From: Parapedobacter sp042666505
GTDB taxonomy: Bacteria > Bacteroidota > Bacteroidia > Sphingobacteriales > Sphingobacteriaceae
Direction of reading: 5' to 3'
Assembly: GCF_042666505.1 (NCBI RefSeq)
Contig: NZ_JBHTDN010000002.1
Span: 682,001 to 746,000, forward strand
Length of the DNA stretch: 64,000 bases
Position 1 is the first letter of the stretch; the number at the start of each line of letters is the position of its first letter. Of this stretch, positions 1 to 10,110 are shown in pieces. A program made the position numbers and the translations under genes. A model generated the notes under the pieces. It saw only the letters and a program-made list of their open reading frames with translations. It was not told where the DNA came from and searched no databases.

Positions 1-518
1 AAATACGCACTATCCGTTTCCGGATAGGTAAAACGGAATTTCGCCGCCCGCTCGGTAGGCGCTACTTCGGCTGTTACGTCGTGGTCGGCCAGGTAAACGC
101 TGTAATAGTGTGGCTTGACGACCTCCGCTTTGTGCGAAAACCAGCTGGCACGCGCTTCCTCGTCTACCCGCAACGAACCGGTTACCGGCATCAGGGAAAA
201 CTGGCCGTAATCCCCTATCCACACGCTGGCCTGGTGCGTTTGCTTGATGCCCCGGATTTTATCCGCCGAATATTGATACAGCCATCCATCGCCCATTTTG
301 CCCGTCTGGGGCGACCAGAAATTCATTCCCCAGGGCAGCGCTATAACCGGATACTGGTTACCGTTTGACAATTCAAATTTCGAATCGGTTCCCATTAGCG
401 GATTGACCCAGTCCACCGGATTCCGGTCGGTCAGGGCAAGCGATTCATAAGTGGTAAGGTGAAATGATACAAAAAGCGCCATGAAGCACTTGATACAAAT
501 GCCAACGTATATTCTCAT
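1..518 (-). CDS. GH92 family glycosidase, N-terminal part (cut by window edge)
   Basis: The reverse strand is open from an ATG at 518 to the left edge, giving 172 codons of a longer gene. The protein begins with a hydrophobic export signal of about 28 residues. It continues with DWVNPLMGTDSKFELSNG, NQYPVIALPWGMNFWSPQT and QTHQASVWIGDYGQFSLMP, which are the N-terminal signatures of GH92 exo-acting alpha-mannosidases: the galactose-binding-like first domain and the conserved PxGM and HxSG-like segments. The catalytic domain lies outside the window. It sits 44 bases downstream of a GxGYxYP gene on the same strand, so it is probably the last visible gene of the locus A operon. Family assignment is firm; substrate linkage cannot be judged from this fragment. 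Confidence 0.85.
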   Translation of the reverse strand, partial: MRIYVGICIKCFMALFVSFHLTTYESLALTDRNPVDWVNPLMGTDSKFELSNGNQYPVIALPWGMNFWSPQTGKMGDGWLYQYSADKIRGIKQTHQASVWIGDYGQFSLMPVTGSLRVDEEARASWFSHKAEVVKPHYYSVYLADHDVTAEVAPTERAAKFRFTYPETDSAY

Positions 519-562
519 GATTTATAATTAGTCTGTTGTTTTAGATTATTGTTTTTTGTGAC

Positions 563-2308
563 TTACTTACGTTCGGTGGATTTAAAAAGGTGAAAAAAAT
601 TATATGGATCTACCACTTCGATGTCGAGCTCCGGTCTTCGTCCCCGCAGTTCATTCAACGCCGCGATTACCTGACTGGGGCTTGTCCACACAATACGGAA
701 AAAATGGAAGGTCGGCTTGCCGTCCCCACCAGGCGCCGGTATTTCCGAGGATAACGCCTCAGCCGTCTGTTGGGGCGTGGAAAAATTACATGCCGAATTG
801 ATGAGCTCCATCACAGGCATCCCGTTCCATACGTGCGGCTCAGGAAGCTTACCTCCGGCATTGTGAAAGTCGATGACAATCGTCGAAAACCCGTCGGGTG
901 AAAATTGCGTAAACGCATCTTTAACCGCCGCGGTCGGCTCGTCCCAATCCAGCACCATCGGCGATAGCGACATGTCCAAGCGGTTATAAAACTGCGTATT
1001 GTGATCGATAAACAGCGGAAGGTAGGCGGTATCGATCCGGTTCGGGTTCATATAGCCCGCGGCGCTGGCATCGGCCGTAAAAAAATCATTGGGACTTTTC
1101 GTTTCGTAAAAATGCTGGATGACGTCCGGATACGTTTCAATCAGATTGGGGTTGATGCCCCACGCCAATGGAATTTCACCGCGGGCACTGTCATTCCAGT
1201 GCCTAGGGAGAAAATCGTAAAGCGGTGTTGCCGAATCGTAGTCGGCCATGAGGATACAGAGGTACGTTTTCCCAGCTTCCGGCGTTTTCAGTTCCGGCCG
1301 CCCCTGTGTCAGCTTGCCGACCGGTGCCTGGGCATGAAGCGACTGATTGAAGCACAGGTGGGCAACCGTATTCTGGTAACAGTTGTAAGGCGATATAAGG
1401 TGTACGGTTTCCCATTCCGTTGGAACCGGGTCATGCTTGCTTTCATACCCGGGGATGTTGCTGTATTTCGGAAACGAGAAGAAGCCGGCCACTTCGGTCA
1501 TCTGCTCTCCTTTCGTCAGTTGCTGCACCGCTTCCAACATCAAATGATACGTTTCGAGGTCTGTCCCCAGCCGCTGATCAGGATCGTCCAGCGGCGCTTC
1601 ATCGCCCCACGGCGAAAGGTCGTAGACAAATGATTGGTTACGCACCGGCCAATCCCGGGTTACGACGTAGCTGACATCCCCCTTCTCCCGGGTCATAAAG
1701 GCATCTTCATACAAGCATAGCCAATGCGGATCGCAACGGCCGGTTTCCAAGAACTCCCGGATCGCCCAGCGGTAGGCATCGTTCTTCTTGCTGCCTGTTT
1801 CTTTTCCGGTAAACATGCCCCTGAAATCTTTGATGATGGGGAGTTTCCAGCTGTCCACATATCGGTCTGCTTGTTCAGGGCTCATCACAATTCCGTCTTC
1901 CAATCCAGCCAATGTGGTGGCTACATTCAGGGATGCCGGCACCTCCGGATCCCAGATCACGGCTCCTTTTAGCCGCTCACCGGCCAGTGAAACCAGTTCG
2001 GTTAAGCTAGCCACTGCGGTACGTTCCTTACCTTCCAGCCAGTTGCCCGGTGCAGCCAACGTATCCAGCCAATACGCGGGACGCTCGTGAGCAGCCGAGA
2101 GCACATAGAGCTGTGTGGCATGCCTATTCAATATACCCTGTATACAGGCCACGATCACCGCTTCATCGTACGCAGCGGCTGTCGTGTCCCCGCTAAGGGT
2201 ATAGGTATAGAGTTTACGATGGCTGTCTTCCGGCTTACAACCAACCAACCCTGCGCAGAGCAGCAACAACAGCAGGCATTTCGATGGGTAATTTGTCAGG
2301 TTTTTCAT
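563..2308 (-). CDS. GxGYxYP-family lipoprotein (putative glycoside hydrolase)
   Basis: This 581-residue protein starts with a lipoprotein signal (hydrophobic run, then LVGC near residue 24), so it should be anchored in an outer or inner membrane leaflet. It matches the two-domain GxGYxYP architecture: an N-terminal domain of about 230 residues (WDPEVPASLNVATTLAG, KNDAYRWAIREFLETGRC) and a C-terminal domain carrying the family motif near residues 414-420. Here the motif reads AAGYMNP, so the first glycine is replaced by alanine. Pfam describes this family as putative glycoside hydrolases linked to Sus loci; no activity has been shown that I know of. It is a diverged paralogue of the gene directly upstream, 12 bases away, and probably co-transcribed with it. 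Confidence 0.8.
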   Translation of the reverse strand: MKNLTNYPSKCLLLLLLCAGLVGCKPEDSHRKLYTYTLSGDTTAAAYDEAVIVACIQGILNRHATQLYVLSAAHERPAYWLDTLAAPGNWLEGKERTAVASLTELVSLAGERLKGAVIWDPEVPASLNVATTLAGLEDGIVMSPEQADRYVDSWKLPIIKDFRGMFTGKETGSKKNDAYRWAIREFLETGRCDPHWLCLYEDAFMTREKGDVSYVVTRDWPVRNQSFVYDLSPWGDEAPLDDPDQRLGTDLETYHLMLEAVQQLTKGEQMTEVAGFFSFPKYSNIPGYESKHDPVPTEWETVHLISPYNCYQNTVAHLCFNQSLHAQAPVGKLTQGRPELKTPEAGKTYLCILMADYDSATPLYDFLPRHWNDSARGEIPLAWGINPNLIETYPDVIQHFYETKSPNDFFTADASAAGYMNPNRIDTAYLPLFIDHNTQFYNRLDMSLSPMVLDWDEPTAAVKDAFTQFSPDGFSTIVIDFHNAGGKLPEPHVWNGMPVMELINSACNFSTPQQTAEALSSEIPAPGGDGKPTFHFFRIVWTSPSQVIAALNELRGRRPELDIEVVDPYNFFHLFKSTERK

Positions 2309-2320
2309 GCTAGCGTCCTT

Positions 2321-4240
2321 TCATTCGTTTTGCGTCCATACCCCTTGGGCCGCGTTTGGTGTACGCTCCAGGTACTTGCGGTACAGGGCAAAAAAGGTAG
2401 GCCCATCCAGGAGTTCGATATTCGGATTACGTTTGCGGATTTCATCCACCACCTGCACGTACCAGGTCGGTGATTTCAAGATGTTGCGGAACCAATGAAA
2501 GCGCAACGGGCGCTTGTCCACCCGGTTGACGATGACCTGTGCGGCGACTGCGGGATCCTCCTGATTGACGTCTTCATCCGAACGGAGTACCGGCATTTTT
2601 CCATGCAACAATGTCAACGGCACTTTCTGTGGAACGATGCCGTCGGGGCTGAACCGTTCGTACGCATCCAACCCCGCCCGATTTAATCCGGGCGCTTCCC
2701 CATCGATGACAAATCCCGTGATCGAAAGGCCCCATTGCCTATAGTAAGGCACATTGTGCGCGGCCCACTGCTCGGTTGCGTCGGGCAGCCCCGACACATC
2801 GCGCGGCGCCTGCAACATGCCCGGCATCAGGTATCCCGCCCCATTATCGGCCGCCGCAAAGTAATCGTTCGGCGTGGCCGACAGCCACCGGTATTCCATG
2901 GCCATGGGGGCGCGCTGCGCGAGCACCGGACTGATGCACCACATTAAGGGCACCTTACCCCGGTTGGGATCATCCCACAATGTGGGGGTGGTCTGCGACA
3001 GCCAAGAAGCCGCATCATAGTCGCCCACGTAAAACACCAGGTATTCCTTTCCATTTTCTACCAGTTCACCCGCCTGCGTGAGGTACCCGCGTTCCACCAA
3101 TTCCTGATCGGTGACCTGATGCTGGGGATACCGGTCGCTCAACGGATAGTGCTGCCAGAACGACGCATTCGCCAGGGCACCGTAACCGATGGCATCCGCA
3201 TCCTTAAACGCGTTGTACGCACTGATGATACGCGAGTATTCCCACTCCGTCGGCACATCATCATGCTTCCCGCCCGCATGCTTCGTATACTTGAACGCCC
3301 ACGGCGGAAATCCGCCGATGTGGGTGAACGTGTTTCCGTTTTCGTTCTGCCGATACGCCAACAACAAAAATTCCTTCAGCGTTTCCTGGTCAGTGCCCGG
3401 CCGCTGCGATGGATCGTCGGTGGCGGGCTCGTCAGCCCAAGGACTCAAGTCGAAGAAAAAGGCCTTCTTGCTGACAAAATAATCGTGGTTAGACAACGTG
3501 TGGTGGTTGCGGTTTATCCGCGTAGGGTCGTTCATCCAATGCTGGTCGATGTAATAAGCGCCGAATGCCGTATTGCATTTGCCCTTTTTGAGGTAATGCT
3601 CGATAAACCATCGGTAGGCATCGTTCTTTGCCGAACCGCTTGAAGCGCGTGCCGTACCGGGTATCTTTCCAGAACCGGTGAACAGCGGCTTTCCATTTTT
3701 CTTCACCAGCCAGACTTTTACCGGCAAGCGCAGCCCCGTTTCTACCAGCTGGTGATAGAGACTGCCCTCGTCGGGATCATAACGCACCGCGATCAGCCGA
3801 TCCGCACCGGCGACAGCGGATGCCACATTGCTGGTAGCCGGCACCGCCGGGTCGTACACCACGACACCGTCAATCTCACTTTTGAATGCCTTAACCACGG
3901 AAAGAATATCCGGATAGACCAGCGTATCCTTTCCAGCAAGCCATTTCCCTTCCGTGCGGTATTTGTTCCACCAATACCGGTCGATGTCGTGCTTCCCGTT
4001 TTTTACGAAATAGGTAAACAGCCGGGGAGCGTCTCTGTTGACCAATCCCTGCAACGTAGCCAGCGTATGGGCATGATCCCACGAGCGTTTTACCTCTTGG
4101 GGATTGCCCCAATCACCTTCCAGCGTATATGCCAAGTCGAATACCGCAATCGTATTGGGGGGCACATGGGGCTGCCCGTACGACCAACCACCGCATAAAA
4201 CAGCCCCGATAATGTATCCAAATATGCTTACAAAACGCAT
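2321..4240 (-). CDS. GxGYxYP-family secreted protein
   Basis: This 639-residue protein has an ordinary export signal (hydrophobic stretch ending near GWSYGQ) rather than a lipobox. It shares the layout of the next gene: VVYDPAVPATSNVASAVAG in the N-terminal domain, KNDAYRWFIEHYLKKGKC, then DLSPWADEPATDDPSQRPG, and the C-terminal family motif GAGYLMP near residue 467. I chose the ATG at 4240. An in-frame TTG six codons upstream overlaps the DUF3823 stop codon, but the ATG lies 10 bases after that stop and directly before the signal peptide. The pair probably arose by tandem duplication. Its place after SusC, SusD and DUF3823 suggests a role in surface or periplasmic glycan processing, which is inference. 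Confidence 0.8.
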   Translation of the reverse strand: MRFVSIFGYIIGAVLCGGWSYGQPHVPPNTIAVFDLAYTLEGDWGNPQEVKRSWDHAHTLATLQGLVNRDAPRLFTYFVKNGKHDIDRYWWNKYRTEGKWLAGKDTLVYPDILSVVKAFKSEIDGVVVYDPAVPATSNVASAVAGADRLIAVRYDPDEGSLYHQLVETGLRLPVKVWLVKKNGKPLFTGSGKIPGTARASSGSAKNDAYRWFIEHYLKKGKCNTAFGAYYIDQHWMNDPTRINRNHHTLSNHDYFVSKKAFFFDLSPWADEPATDDPSQRPGTDQETLKEFLLLAYRQNENGNTFTHIGGFPPWAFKYTKHAGGKHDDVPTEWEYSRIISAYNAFKDADAIGYGALANASFWQHYPLSDRYPQHQVTDQELVERGYLTQAGELVENGKEYLVFYVGDYDAASWLSQTTPTLWDDPNRGKVPLMWCISPVLAQRAPMAMEYRWLSATPNDYFAAADNGAGYLMPGMLQAPRDVSGLPDATEQWAAHNVPYYRQWGLSITGFVIDGEAPGLNRAGLDAYERFSPDGIVPQKVPLTLLHGKMPVLRSDEDVNQEDPAVAAQVIVNRVDKRPLRFHWFRNILKSPTWYVQVVDEIRKRNPNIELLDGPTFFALYRKYLERTPNAAQGVWTQNE

Positions 4241-4250
4241 AACGGGTCGA

Positions 4251-5033
4251 TTAGTCAACGGTTAGTTGAACCGCAGGAGCATAGTTAAACTTTGCTTCGG
4301 GCACATTGATTACCGCCCCGATCCGAAAGAAATAAGGAGTTCCCGATTTCAACATCGCCCGGTTTTCCGCAGCATCGATCACCAACGTAAATGTTTCGCC
4401 TTCTTCCACCGTTCTACCCAATTGCGCTTCGGCCGCAACGCTACGGATAGGCTCTCCCACAATCGGCTCGGCATGCGCATACAGGCCAATCCGGCTCACC
4501 ACTTCGGCTACCGTTTGCTGTAATTTAAACGTCGCCACGATCCTGGTGCCGTCTTTCACGATCGATGCGTCTTTCACGCGGATATACGGCTGTACGCGAA
4601 AATCCAGTTTCGTATCGCTTCCTATTTGTATGTCCTGTGCCGCTACCTGAACGAAATTCCGCAACTCCGGCTGTACGGTATAGGTATTGGCAAACAGCAG
4701 GTTGTTGGCGTATGTGCCGTCGTTCTTCACACGCAGGTATTGCGGCTGCACCGGGTCATAGCCATGTTCAATGATCTTGATGGTGGTTCCCCGGATGATG
4801 TCCTGCTCCACCAACTCGTTGGTTTCGGCATCGATGATCGTTCCGGAAAGCTGCGCGTTGGGCGCATCGTAGTTATCCAATTCGCAGGCGCTGGCCAGCA
4901 CCACCAACGCCAGGATGGCCGATAGCCGTTTCACTCGCAAATAAGTTGTCTGTAATACCTCGGTGAAGCCTGCGTTTTCAGCGTCTTTTGCGATAGGTGC
5001 TGAGATGGCGGGTTTTAGCTGTATCGTCTTCAT
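4251..5033 (-). CDS. DUF3823 domain-containing lipoprotein
   Basis: This 260-residue protein carries the DUF3823 signature just after a lipobox: LASAC followed by ELDNYDAPNAQLSGTIIDAE. The two beta-sandwich modules typical of the family follow, with PQYLRVKNDGTYANNLLF in the first and VSRIGLYAHAEPIVGEP in the second. DUF3823 proteins are encoded beside SusD in Bacteroidota and are thought to be surface glycan-binding partners; that role is inferred from context. The ATG at 5033 leaves about 35 residues before the hydrophobic segment, which is long. In-frame TTG and GTG codons lie closer to the segment, so the true start may be about 30 codons downstream. It is 11 bases after the SusD gene. 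Confidence 0.8.
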   Translation of the reverse strand: MKTIQLKPAISAPIAKDAENAGFTEVLQTTYLRVKRLSAILALVVLASACELDNYDAPNAQLSGTIIDAETNELVEQDIIRGTTIKIIEHGYDPVQPQYLRVKNDGTYANNLLFANTYTVQPELRNFVQVAAQDIQIGSDTKLDFRVQPYIRVKDASIVKDGTRIVATFKLQQTVAEVVSRIGLYAHAEPIVGEPIRSVAAEAQLGRTVEEGETFTLVIDAAENRAMLKSGTPYFFRIGAVINVPEAKFNYAPAVQLTVD

Positions 5034-5044
5034 TTTAATTATCG

Positions 5045-6940
5045 TTAGTACTGTGGATTTTGAACCAAACCGTTGGCGCCAACCCCAGGTATGTGCGCAT
5101 AGTAAAAATTGGTCGGGAAGGTCAGTGGATTTTCGCGTGAGAGATTTTTCCGGATAAAGATGTATTTAGCGGGGCTTACGCGGAGATCCAGTACTGGCAC
5201 CAACGCTTTACGGATGGTATTGTTGAACTTCTCGTGATAGTCACGCCTACGGACTAAATCCCAGTAGCGTTTATTTTCAAACGCCAATTCTACCCTGCGT
5301 TCGCGCAATACATTCTCCAAATTCAAGCCGATATCGACGGTATGGCCCGCCCGGCGCCGGATTGCATTGATGGCATCCCTGGCCGTTGCCTGTGCGTTGT
5401 TGGCGGTATAATTGCTCTCTACCACGGCTTCAGCATAGTTCAACAGAATTTCCGCGTACCGGAATTCAATCCAGTCCGTGGTCGAGTAGGTGAGGTTCGG
5501 TGGTACCGGATTGGGCGACAGGAACTTTTTAAAGCTGAATCCCGTTCGCGTCATATTACCTAAATAGACTTCAAATCCTGAATAGTTGGTCCAATCGGCC
5601 GCGCCGTACGTATGGTAGGTAATACCATTGACCTTAATTGTGTCCTTCATTTCAATTTTCGGCGTTCCATCCGGTTGAATAAAGCCTCCCTGTATGATAA
5701 TAGTTTTCCCTTTCCACTCCGTACCGGGCAACACGACGGTTGCCCAAAGGCGCGCATCTTTATCCTTGAAGATATCGTACGGCGTGTCAAAACGTAGGTA
5801 CGTTTTATTGGGGTTAAATCCATTGTAATCATTGACGTTCCCATCGGTGGTTGTAACAATCGGTGCACTTTGCCCCGGATCGGTATAACTTTCATACAGG
5901 TCGACGAAATCCAGTGTGGGATTCATCCGGCCGGGGTGCGGTGCACCATCCGAGGTTTGGTTCGGGTTGAACCAAAAATCGTAGCTATGCCCCGAAGACC
6001 CGGGGTTGGTATAACCTTTCACGAAAATAACCTCACCGGCGGCACCATTGGGGTTTTGGAAAAGTTCCATGTAATTGGCCATTGCTTCTTCGGGCGAAGC
6101 CGGCGTAGGTTTGTGCAAGGAAAAACCGCCCTCATCCATGATTTTACGTGACGCCTCAATGCATATCTCATAGTAGTGATTCGCCAGTGACGATTCCAAT
6201 CCGACAAGCCCTTGGGATACGGCCGGACCCGAAAGCGGCGCTTTGGACCAATACTTCGCGAGCGATGCCGCGTGAAGCGCTGCGCGTGATTTCAGTGCGT
6301 AGGCAACCCATTTCGTTGCTCGCCGATTGTCTTCAGTCCGTGAAACCGGGAGATACTCAATGGCGGCATCACATTCCGCCAACACGAAATCCCACGTTTC
6401 CTTTTCGGTACTTCTCGGTACTTTTAAACTCTCCACGTCGGGTGTATACTGCTGAACGCTGGTAATCAATGGAACCCCACCGTAGCGCTTCACCAGCGCA
6501 AAGTAGGTAAACGCGCGAAGGAAGTGCCCTTCACTTAGTAGCGTAGCTTTATCGGCGTCGTTTAGCGAAGATACCGTGGGAATGGTCTCCAGCAACAGAT
6601 TGATATCGCGGATCAGCTTATAGCCCGGATCCCACCACTGGAAATTACCGCCACCGTCCAATAGGTGGCTAAATTCCGAGTTTGCCGCGTCATCGGTCTG
6701 CGTAGCCGGTGCGATGCCCCCGGTATTTACATTCGCCGTATTGAATCCCAGGCGCCCGAACGAAAAATCTTCAATCGGCAGCTGGCCATACAGGTTGGCC
6801 AGGTAAACCCTTACCCCATCGGGCGTTGCAAACAACGTTTTATCATCCAGCTTATCCAGTGGGCGTAAATCGAGCACATCCCGGCAGCCCGAAAAAAGGA
6901 TGGCCAAAAGCAATAGTATGTTAAGAATACGCGTTTTCAT
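5045..6940 (-). CDS. SusD/RagB-family outer-membrane glycan-binding lipoprotein
   Basis: This 631-residue protein begins with a lipoprotein signal (LFSGC at about residue 19) followed by RDVLDLRPLDKLDDKTLF, the usual SusD start after the lipid-anchored cysteine. The N-terminal TPR-rich part includes the LRAFTYFALVKRYGGVPL motif near residue 145. The C-terminal RagB/SusD domain ends with WIEFRYAEILLNYAEA and RERRVELAFENKRYWDLVRR, which are diagnostic. At 631 residues it is longer than the usual 500-580, with extra sequence in the middle. It acts as the lid of the SusC transporter encoded 11 bases upstream, capturing oligosaccharide at the cell surface. Confidence 0.95.
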   Translation of the reverse strand: MKTRILNILLLLAILFSGCRDVLDLRPLDKLDDKTLFATPDGVRVYLANLYGQLPIEDFSFGRLGFNTANVNTGGIAPATQTDDAANSEFSHLLDGGGNFQWWDPGYKLIRDINLLLETIPTVSSLNDADKATLLSEGHFLRAFTYFALVKRYGGVPLITSVQQYTPDVESLKVPRSTEKETWDFVLAECDAAIEYLPVSRTEDNRRATKWVAYALKSRAALHAASLAKYWSKAPLSGPAVSQGLVGLESSLANHYYEICIEASRKIMDEGGFSLHKPTPASPEEAMANYMELFQNPNGAAGEVIFVKGYTNPGSSGHSYDFWFNPNQTSDGAPHPGRMNPTLDFVDLYESYTDPGQSAPIVTTTDGNVNDYNGFNPNKTYLRFDTPYDIFKDKDARLWATVVLPGTEWKGKTIIIQGGFIQPDGTPKIEMKDTIKVNGITYHTYGAADWTNYSGFEVYLGNMTRTGFSFKKFLSPNPVPPNLTYSTTDWIEFRYAEILLNYAEAVVESNYTANNAQATARDAINAIRRRAGHTVDIGLNLENVLRERRVELAFENKRYWDLVRRRDYHEKFNNTIRKALVPVLDLRVSPAKYIFIRKNLSRENPLTFPTNFYYAHIPGVGANGLVQNPQY

Positions 6941-6951
6941 CTTATTTCGGA

Positions 6952-9900
6952 TTAAAAAGTCAAGTTAGCCCCTACGTTAAAACTCCTGCTCAATGGGTAG
7001 ACCCAACCGGTATTCAGGGCTCCTTCGATCCGTTCGGGGTCGAAGGCCTTCACAAACGGATCGGTTACGGTCCACAAGTTGTAACCGTTGACATAGATCC
7101 GCAGCCCTTGTAAACCCACGCGCTGCAGCACGTGTTGACTAATGGAATACCCGAGCTCCAGACTCTTCAGGCGTAGGTACGAGGCATCGCGACGCCAAAC
7201 CGAGCTCTCGTTATACATGGCTCCGATATCAGATATACGGCGCGTGGCCGGCCACTTACCAGGTATCCATTCGCTATTGAGATTGTAAGGGTCTGAAAGA
7301 TGCCAGCGGTCATAGAAATACGCCGGCAGATTACCATCGCCCCAAAACGTCTCAGCATAAGCGTGTGTAAATCGAACCGAATAATTGCCCGACCCCTGCC
7401 ACAACATATTGAAGTCAAACCCTTTCCAGTTAGCCCCCAAGGTCAAGCCGTAGAACATTTTGGGATTCCCGCCCCATGCGAGTGGCAATACATCCTCGCC
7501 GTCAATGATTCCGTCGCCATTCGCATCACGATACCGGAAATCGCCGACCATTTCCCGGCTGTTACCCAGTTCCCCATTTTGGATAGGTGCATGTAACAGT
7601 TCGTCTTCCGACTGGAACTGACCGATCTTGTCATACATCCACACCACATCGCTCCACCGGCCCGCCTGACCATTGCGCCACCGGTCCATGCTGTTGACAA
7701 ATGGCCCACGTTCGACATATACATTCATGGTACGTGCGAAGTTGAAATTTCCACTGACGTTAAACCGGAGATCACCGATGGCCTGTGCATAACCGAACGC
7801 AAATTCGAGTCCGCGTGTGCGGTCACTATTCAAGTTCTCTTGGGGGAGGGATCCCCCGAAGGTATTGGGCAATGAGATATTTCGTGCCGCTAATAGTCCG
7901 GTTCGGTCACGCTGATAAACGTCGAACTCAAAAATGAACCGATTGCCAAACAAGCCGACGTCAATACCGATGTCCTTGATACTCGACTCGTACCATGTTA
8001 ACTGCTCATTGACAATCCCCGGCGCAGCGACGCCGGAGACGTAGCTACCGTTAGCGAACTCATATCCACCACCGCCGATCGTGGAGAACCCCGGTACATA
8101 TTGAAATGGGGCCGCATTTGCATCTTCGCCCACTACCCCATACGAGCCGCGCAGCTTCAGGTTGGAAACAAAAGGCACATGATCCTTCAAAAACGTTTCC
8201 TCCGAAATCCGCCAGCCTGCAGAAACGACCGGAAATAGCCCCCAGCGCCTGTCGGGATGATACCGATACGAACCATCGTATCGCGCTGCTGCCTCAAACA
8301 AGTATTTGCCCACATAATCATAGGTAACCCGGCCAATAAACGACCGATTGCCCCACTGGCTTTCCATGCCGCTGGTTCGCTGGTTATTTTGGTCGCCCAT
8401 ATCAATCTGGTCGTTCGTAAAGAACTGGAACTCCCGTGAAAGTCCGGATGATCGGGTCCAGCCATTCCTTTCTTCGTATACGACAGTAGCCCCGATATTG
8501 TGGTTGTCGGCCAATACCGTATTATAAATAACATGGGCCTGTAAGCTAACCCGGTTCATATCCGAATATCCGTTACCTAACACCGTAGGATGTCGCAAGG
8601 TCGTCGGATTGTATGCATCTGCCGCCGCGTCGTATGAATACAGCTTATAGCTTTTGGTCAATGCTTTATTCAAATAGTTGTTTCCATCATAGGAGGCAAG
8701 CCCCTTCAATTGCAGCCCTTCCACAAACGGCACTTTGTAGGTAAGCGTTATCGAAGATTGAAATTGCTTGTCCACATCCTGTGTGTACCCCGATATGTTG
8801 GGATCTGAGATTGCCACCGGATTGGAACTTTGCCCATCCGTAATATGGGTGGGATAATCGGTATTTCCGTTCAGGTAGGGCGTATTGGTAGGCAATGCCG
8901 AGATCGTACCGCGAATAATGTCAAAAATGCTATAACCGGCACCCTGCTTACGGTCGTACCTGCCAGCCAATTCCACCGTCGCCATTAGGTTACTGGTCAA
9001 ATCAGCCGTGAGGTTGGTACGAAATGTATATCGATCGTAGTTTATCGCATCTGATTTCAGCAATCCATTGTCCTTAAGAAACCCGAAGCTGGAAAAATAA
9101 CTTACTTTTTCGGATCCACCTCGCGCAGATAAAGAATGTTGTTGCTGGCCAGCCCACGGCTTCATCGTTTCGTCATACCAATTAGTACTTTCGTAACCGG
9201 GCAGTCCCTGTCGGTATTTTTCGAGTTCCTCCTTCGAGATATAAGGGGGAAGTCCCGCATTTATCGCTGCATCGTTTCGCATTTCCATCCATTGTGCCGC
9301 ATTGGCGATTTCCGGCATGTCTGTGGGTGACTGCATACCGACAACTACGTTGTACCGAAACTGGGTCTTACCATTGTATCCCTTTTTCGTGGTCACGATA
9401 ATCACCCCATTGGCCGCATTTACCCCGTAAACGGCAGCCGACGCATCTTTCAGCACCGAGATGCTCTCTATATCCTCCGGATTCACCCGCTGGAACTCGC
9501 TTCCACCATCGCGTACAATCCCGTCGATGACATAGAGTGGCGAGCCGAAGCCGCGGATGTTAATCATCGCGTTAAAATCGCCTGGACCACCCGTATTTTG
9601 ACGAATCTGCAAACCGGGCACTTTTCCTTGCAGTTTCTGCGCGAGGCTGGAGTGCGTAGTCGTCTGAATCTCTTCGGCCTGGATCGTACTGATCGCCCCA
9701 GTCAGATTCGCCCGTTTCTGTGTGCCATAGCCCACCACGACAATTTCGTCCAGTTGTTGGTCGAGCGCTAACAGTGCCACGTCGACCCGGCTCCTGCCAT
9801 TCACCGCAATGCGCTGCTGCGCATAGCCCACGAACGAAAAAACCAAGGTATCGCTGGCAGACACCGAAATCCGATAGTTTCCCTCGTCATCCGTAGATAC

Positions 9901-10110
9901 TCCCAAGCTGGGATTGGCGACGGAGGAAACCGATACACCCGACAAAGGTTCGCTTCCCGATCGTACCGTACCGACTACATTTACCTGCTCCTGTCCATAG
10001 GTTACCCCATGTTCTGCAGCCGTAACTTGGCTGGCCAAGAAAACGACCCCCAATAGCACCAGCATAAATTCCCGGGCCTGTTGAGCAATTGATTTCACTA
10101 CATTGTTCAT
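6952..10110 (-). CDS. SusC/RagA-family TonB-dependent outer-membrane transporter
   Basis: This 1052-residue protein has an export signal, then a carboxypeptidase-regulatory-like beta-sandwich (about residues 45-120, NVVGTVRSGSEPLSGVSV), a TonB-box region DEIVVVGYGTQKRANLTGA, and a plug domain with the SusC signature PLYVIDGIVRDG and SISVLKDASAAVYG. A long beta-barrel follows, ending in NVGANLTF with a terminal phenylalanine. It imports oligosaccharides across the outer membrane using TonB energy, working with the SusD lipoprotein just downstream. A 181-base gap separates it from the upstream beta-helix gene. I found no clear TAnnTTTG promoter there, so it may be read from the GH92 promoter at 13824-13853. 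Confidence 0.95.
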   Translation of the reverse strand: MNNVVKSIAQQAREFMLVLLGVVFLASQVTAAEHGVTYGQEQVNVVGTVRSGSEPLSGVSVSSVANPSLGVSTDDEGNYRISVSASDTLVFSFVGYAQQRIAVNGRSRVDVALLALDQQLDEIVVVGYGTQKRANLTGAISTIQAEEIQTTTHSSLAQKLQGKVPGLQIRQNTGGPGDFNAMINIRGFGSPLYVIDGIVRDGGSEFQRVNPEDIESISVLKDASAAVYGVNAANGVIIVTTKKGYNGKTQFRYNVVVGMQSPTDMPEIANAAQWMEMRNDAAINAGLPPYISKEELEKYRQGLPGYESTNWYDETMKPWAGQQQHSLSARGGSEKVSYFSSFGFLKDNGLLKSDAINYDRYTFRTNLTADLTSNLMATVELAGRYDRKQGAGYSIFDIIRGTISALPTNTPYLNGNTDYPTHITDGQSSNPVAISDPNISGYTQDVDKQFQSSITLTYKVPFVEGLQLKGLASYDGNNYLNKALTKSYKLYSYDAAADAYNPTTLRHPTVLGNGYSDMNRVSLQAHVIYNTVLADNHNIGATVVYEERNGWTRSSGLSREFQFFTNDQIDMGDQNNQRTSGMESQWGNRSFIGRVTYDYVGKYLFEAAARYDGSYRYHPDRRWGLFPVVSAGWRISEETFLKDHVPFVSNLKLRGSYGVVGEDANAAPFQYVPGFSTIGGGGYEFANGSYVSGVAAPGIVNEQLTWYESSIKDIGIDVGLFGNRFIFEFDVYQRDRTGLLAARNISLPNTFGGSLPQENLNSDRTRGLEFAFGYAQAIGDLRFNVSGNFNFARTMNVYVERGPFVNSMDRWRNGQAGRWSDVVWMYDKIGQFQSEDELLHAPIQNGELGNSREMVGDFRYRDANGDGIIDGEDVLPLAWGGNPKMFYGLTLGANWKGFDFNMLWQGSGNYSVRFTHAYAETFWGDGNLPAYFYDRWHLSDPYNLNSEWIPGKWPATRRISDIGAMYNESSVWRRDASYLRLKSLELGYSISQHVLQRVGLQGLRIYVNGYNLWTVTDPFVKAFDPERIEGALNTGWVYPLSRSFNVGANLTF

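Noticed and set aside
1001..1633. Open frame of 210 codons on the plus strand
   Set aside because: It is fully antisense to the GxGYxYP lipoprotein gene and shows no domain or signal.
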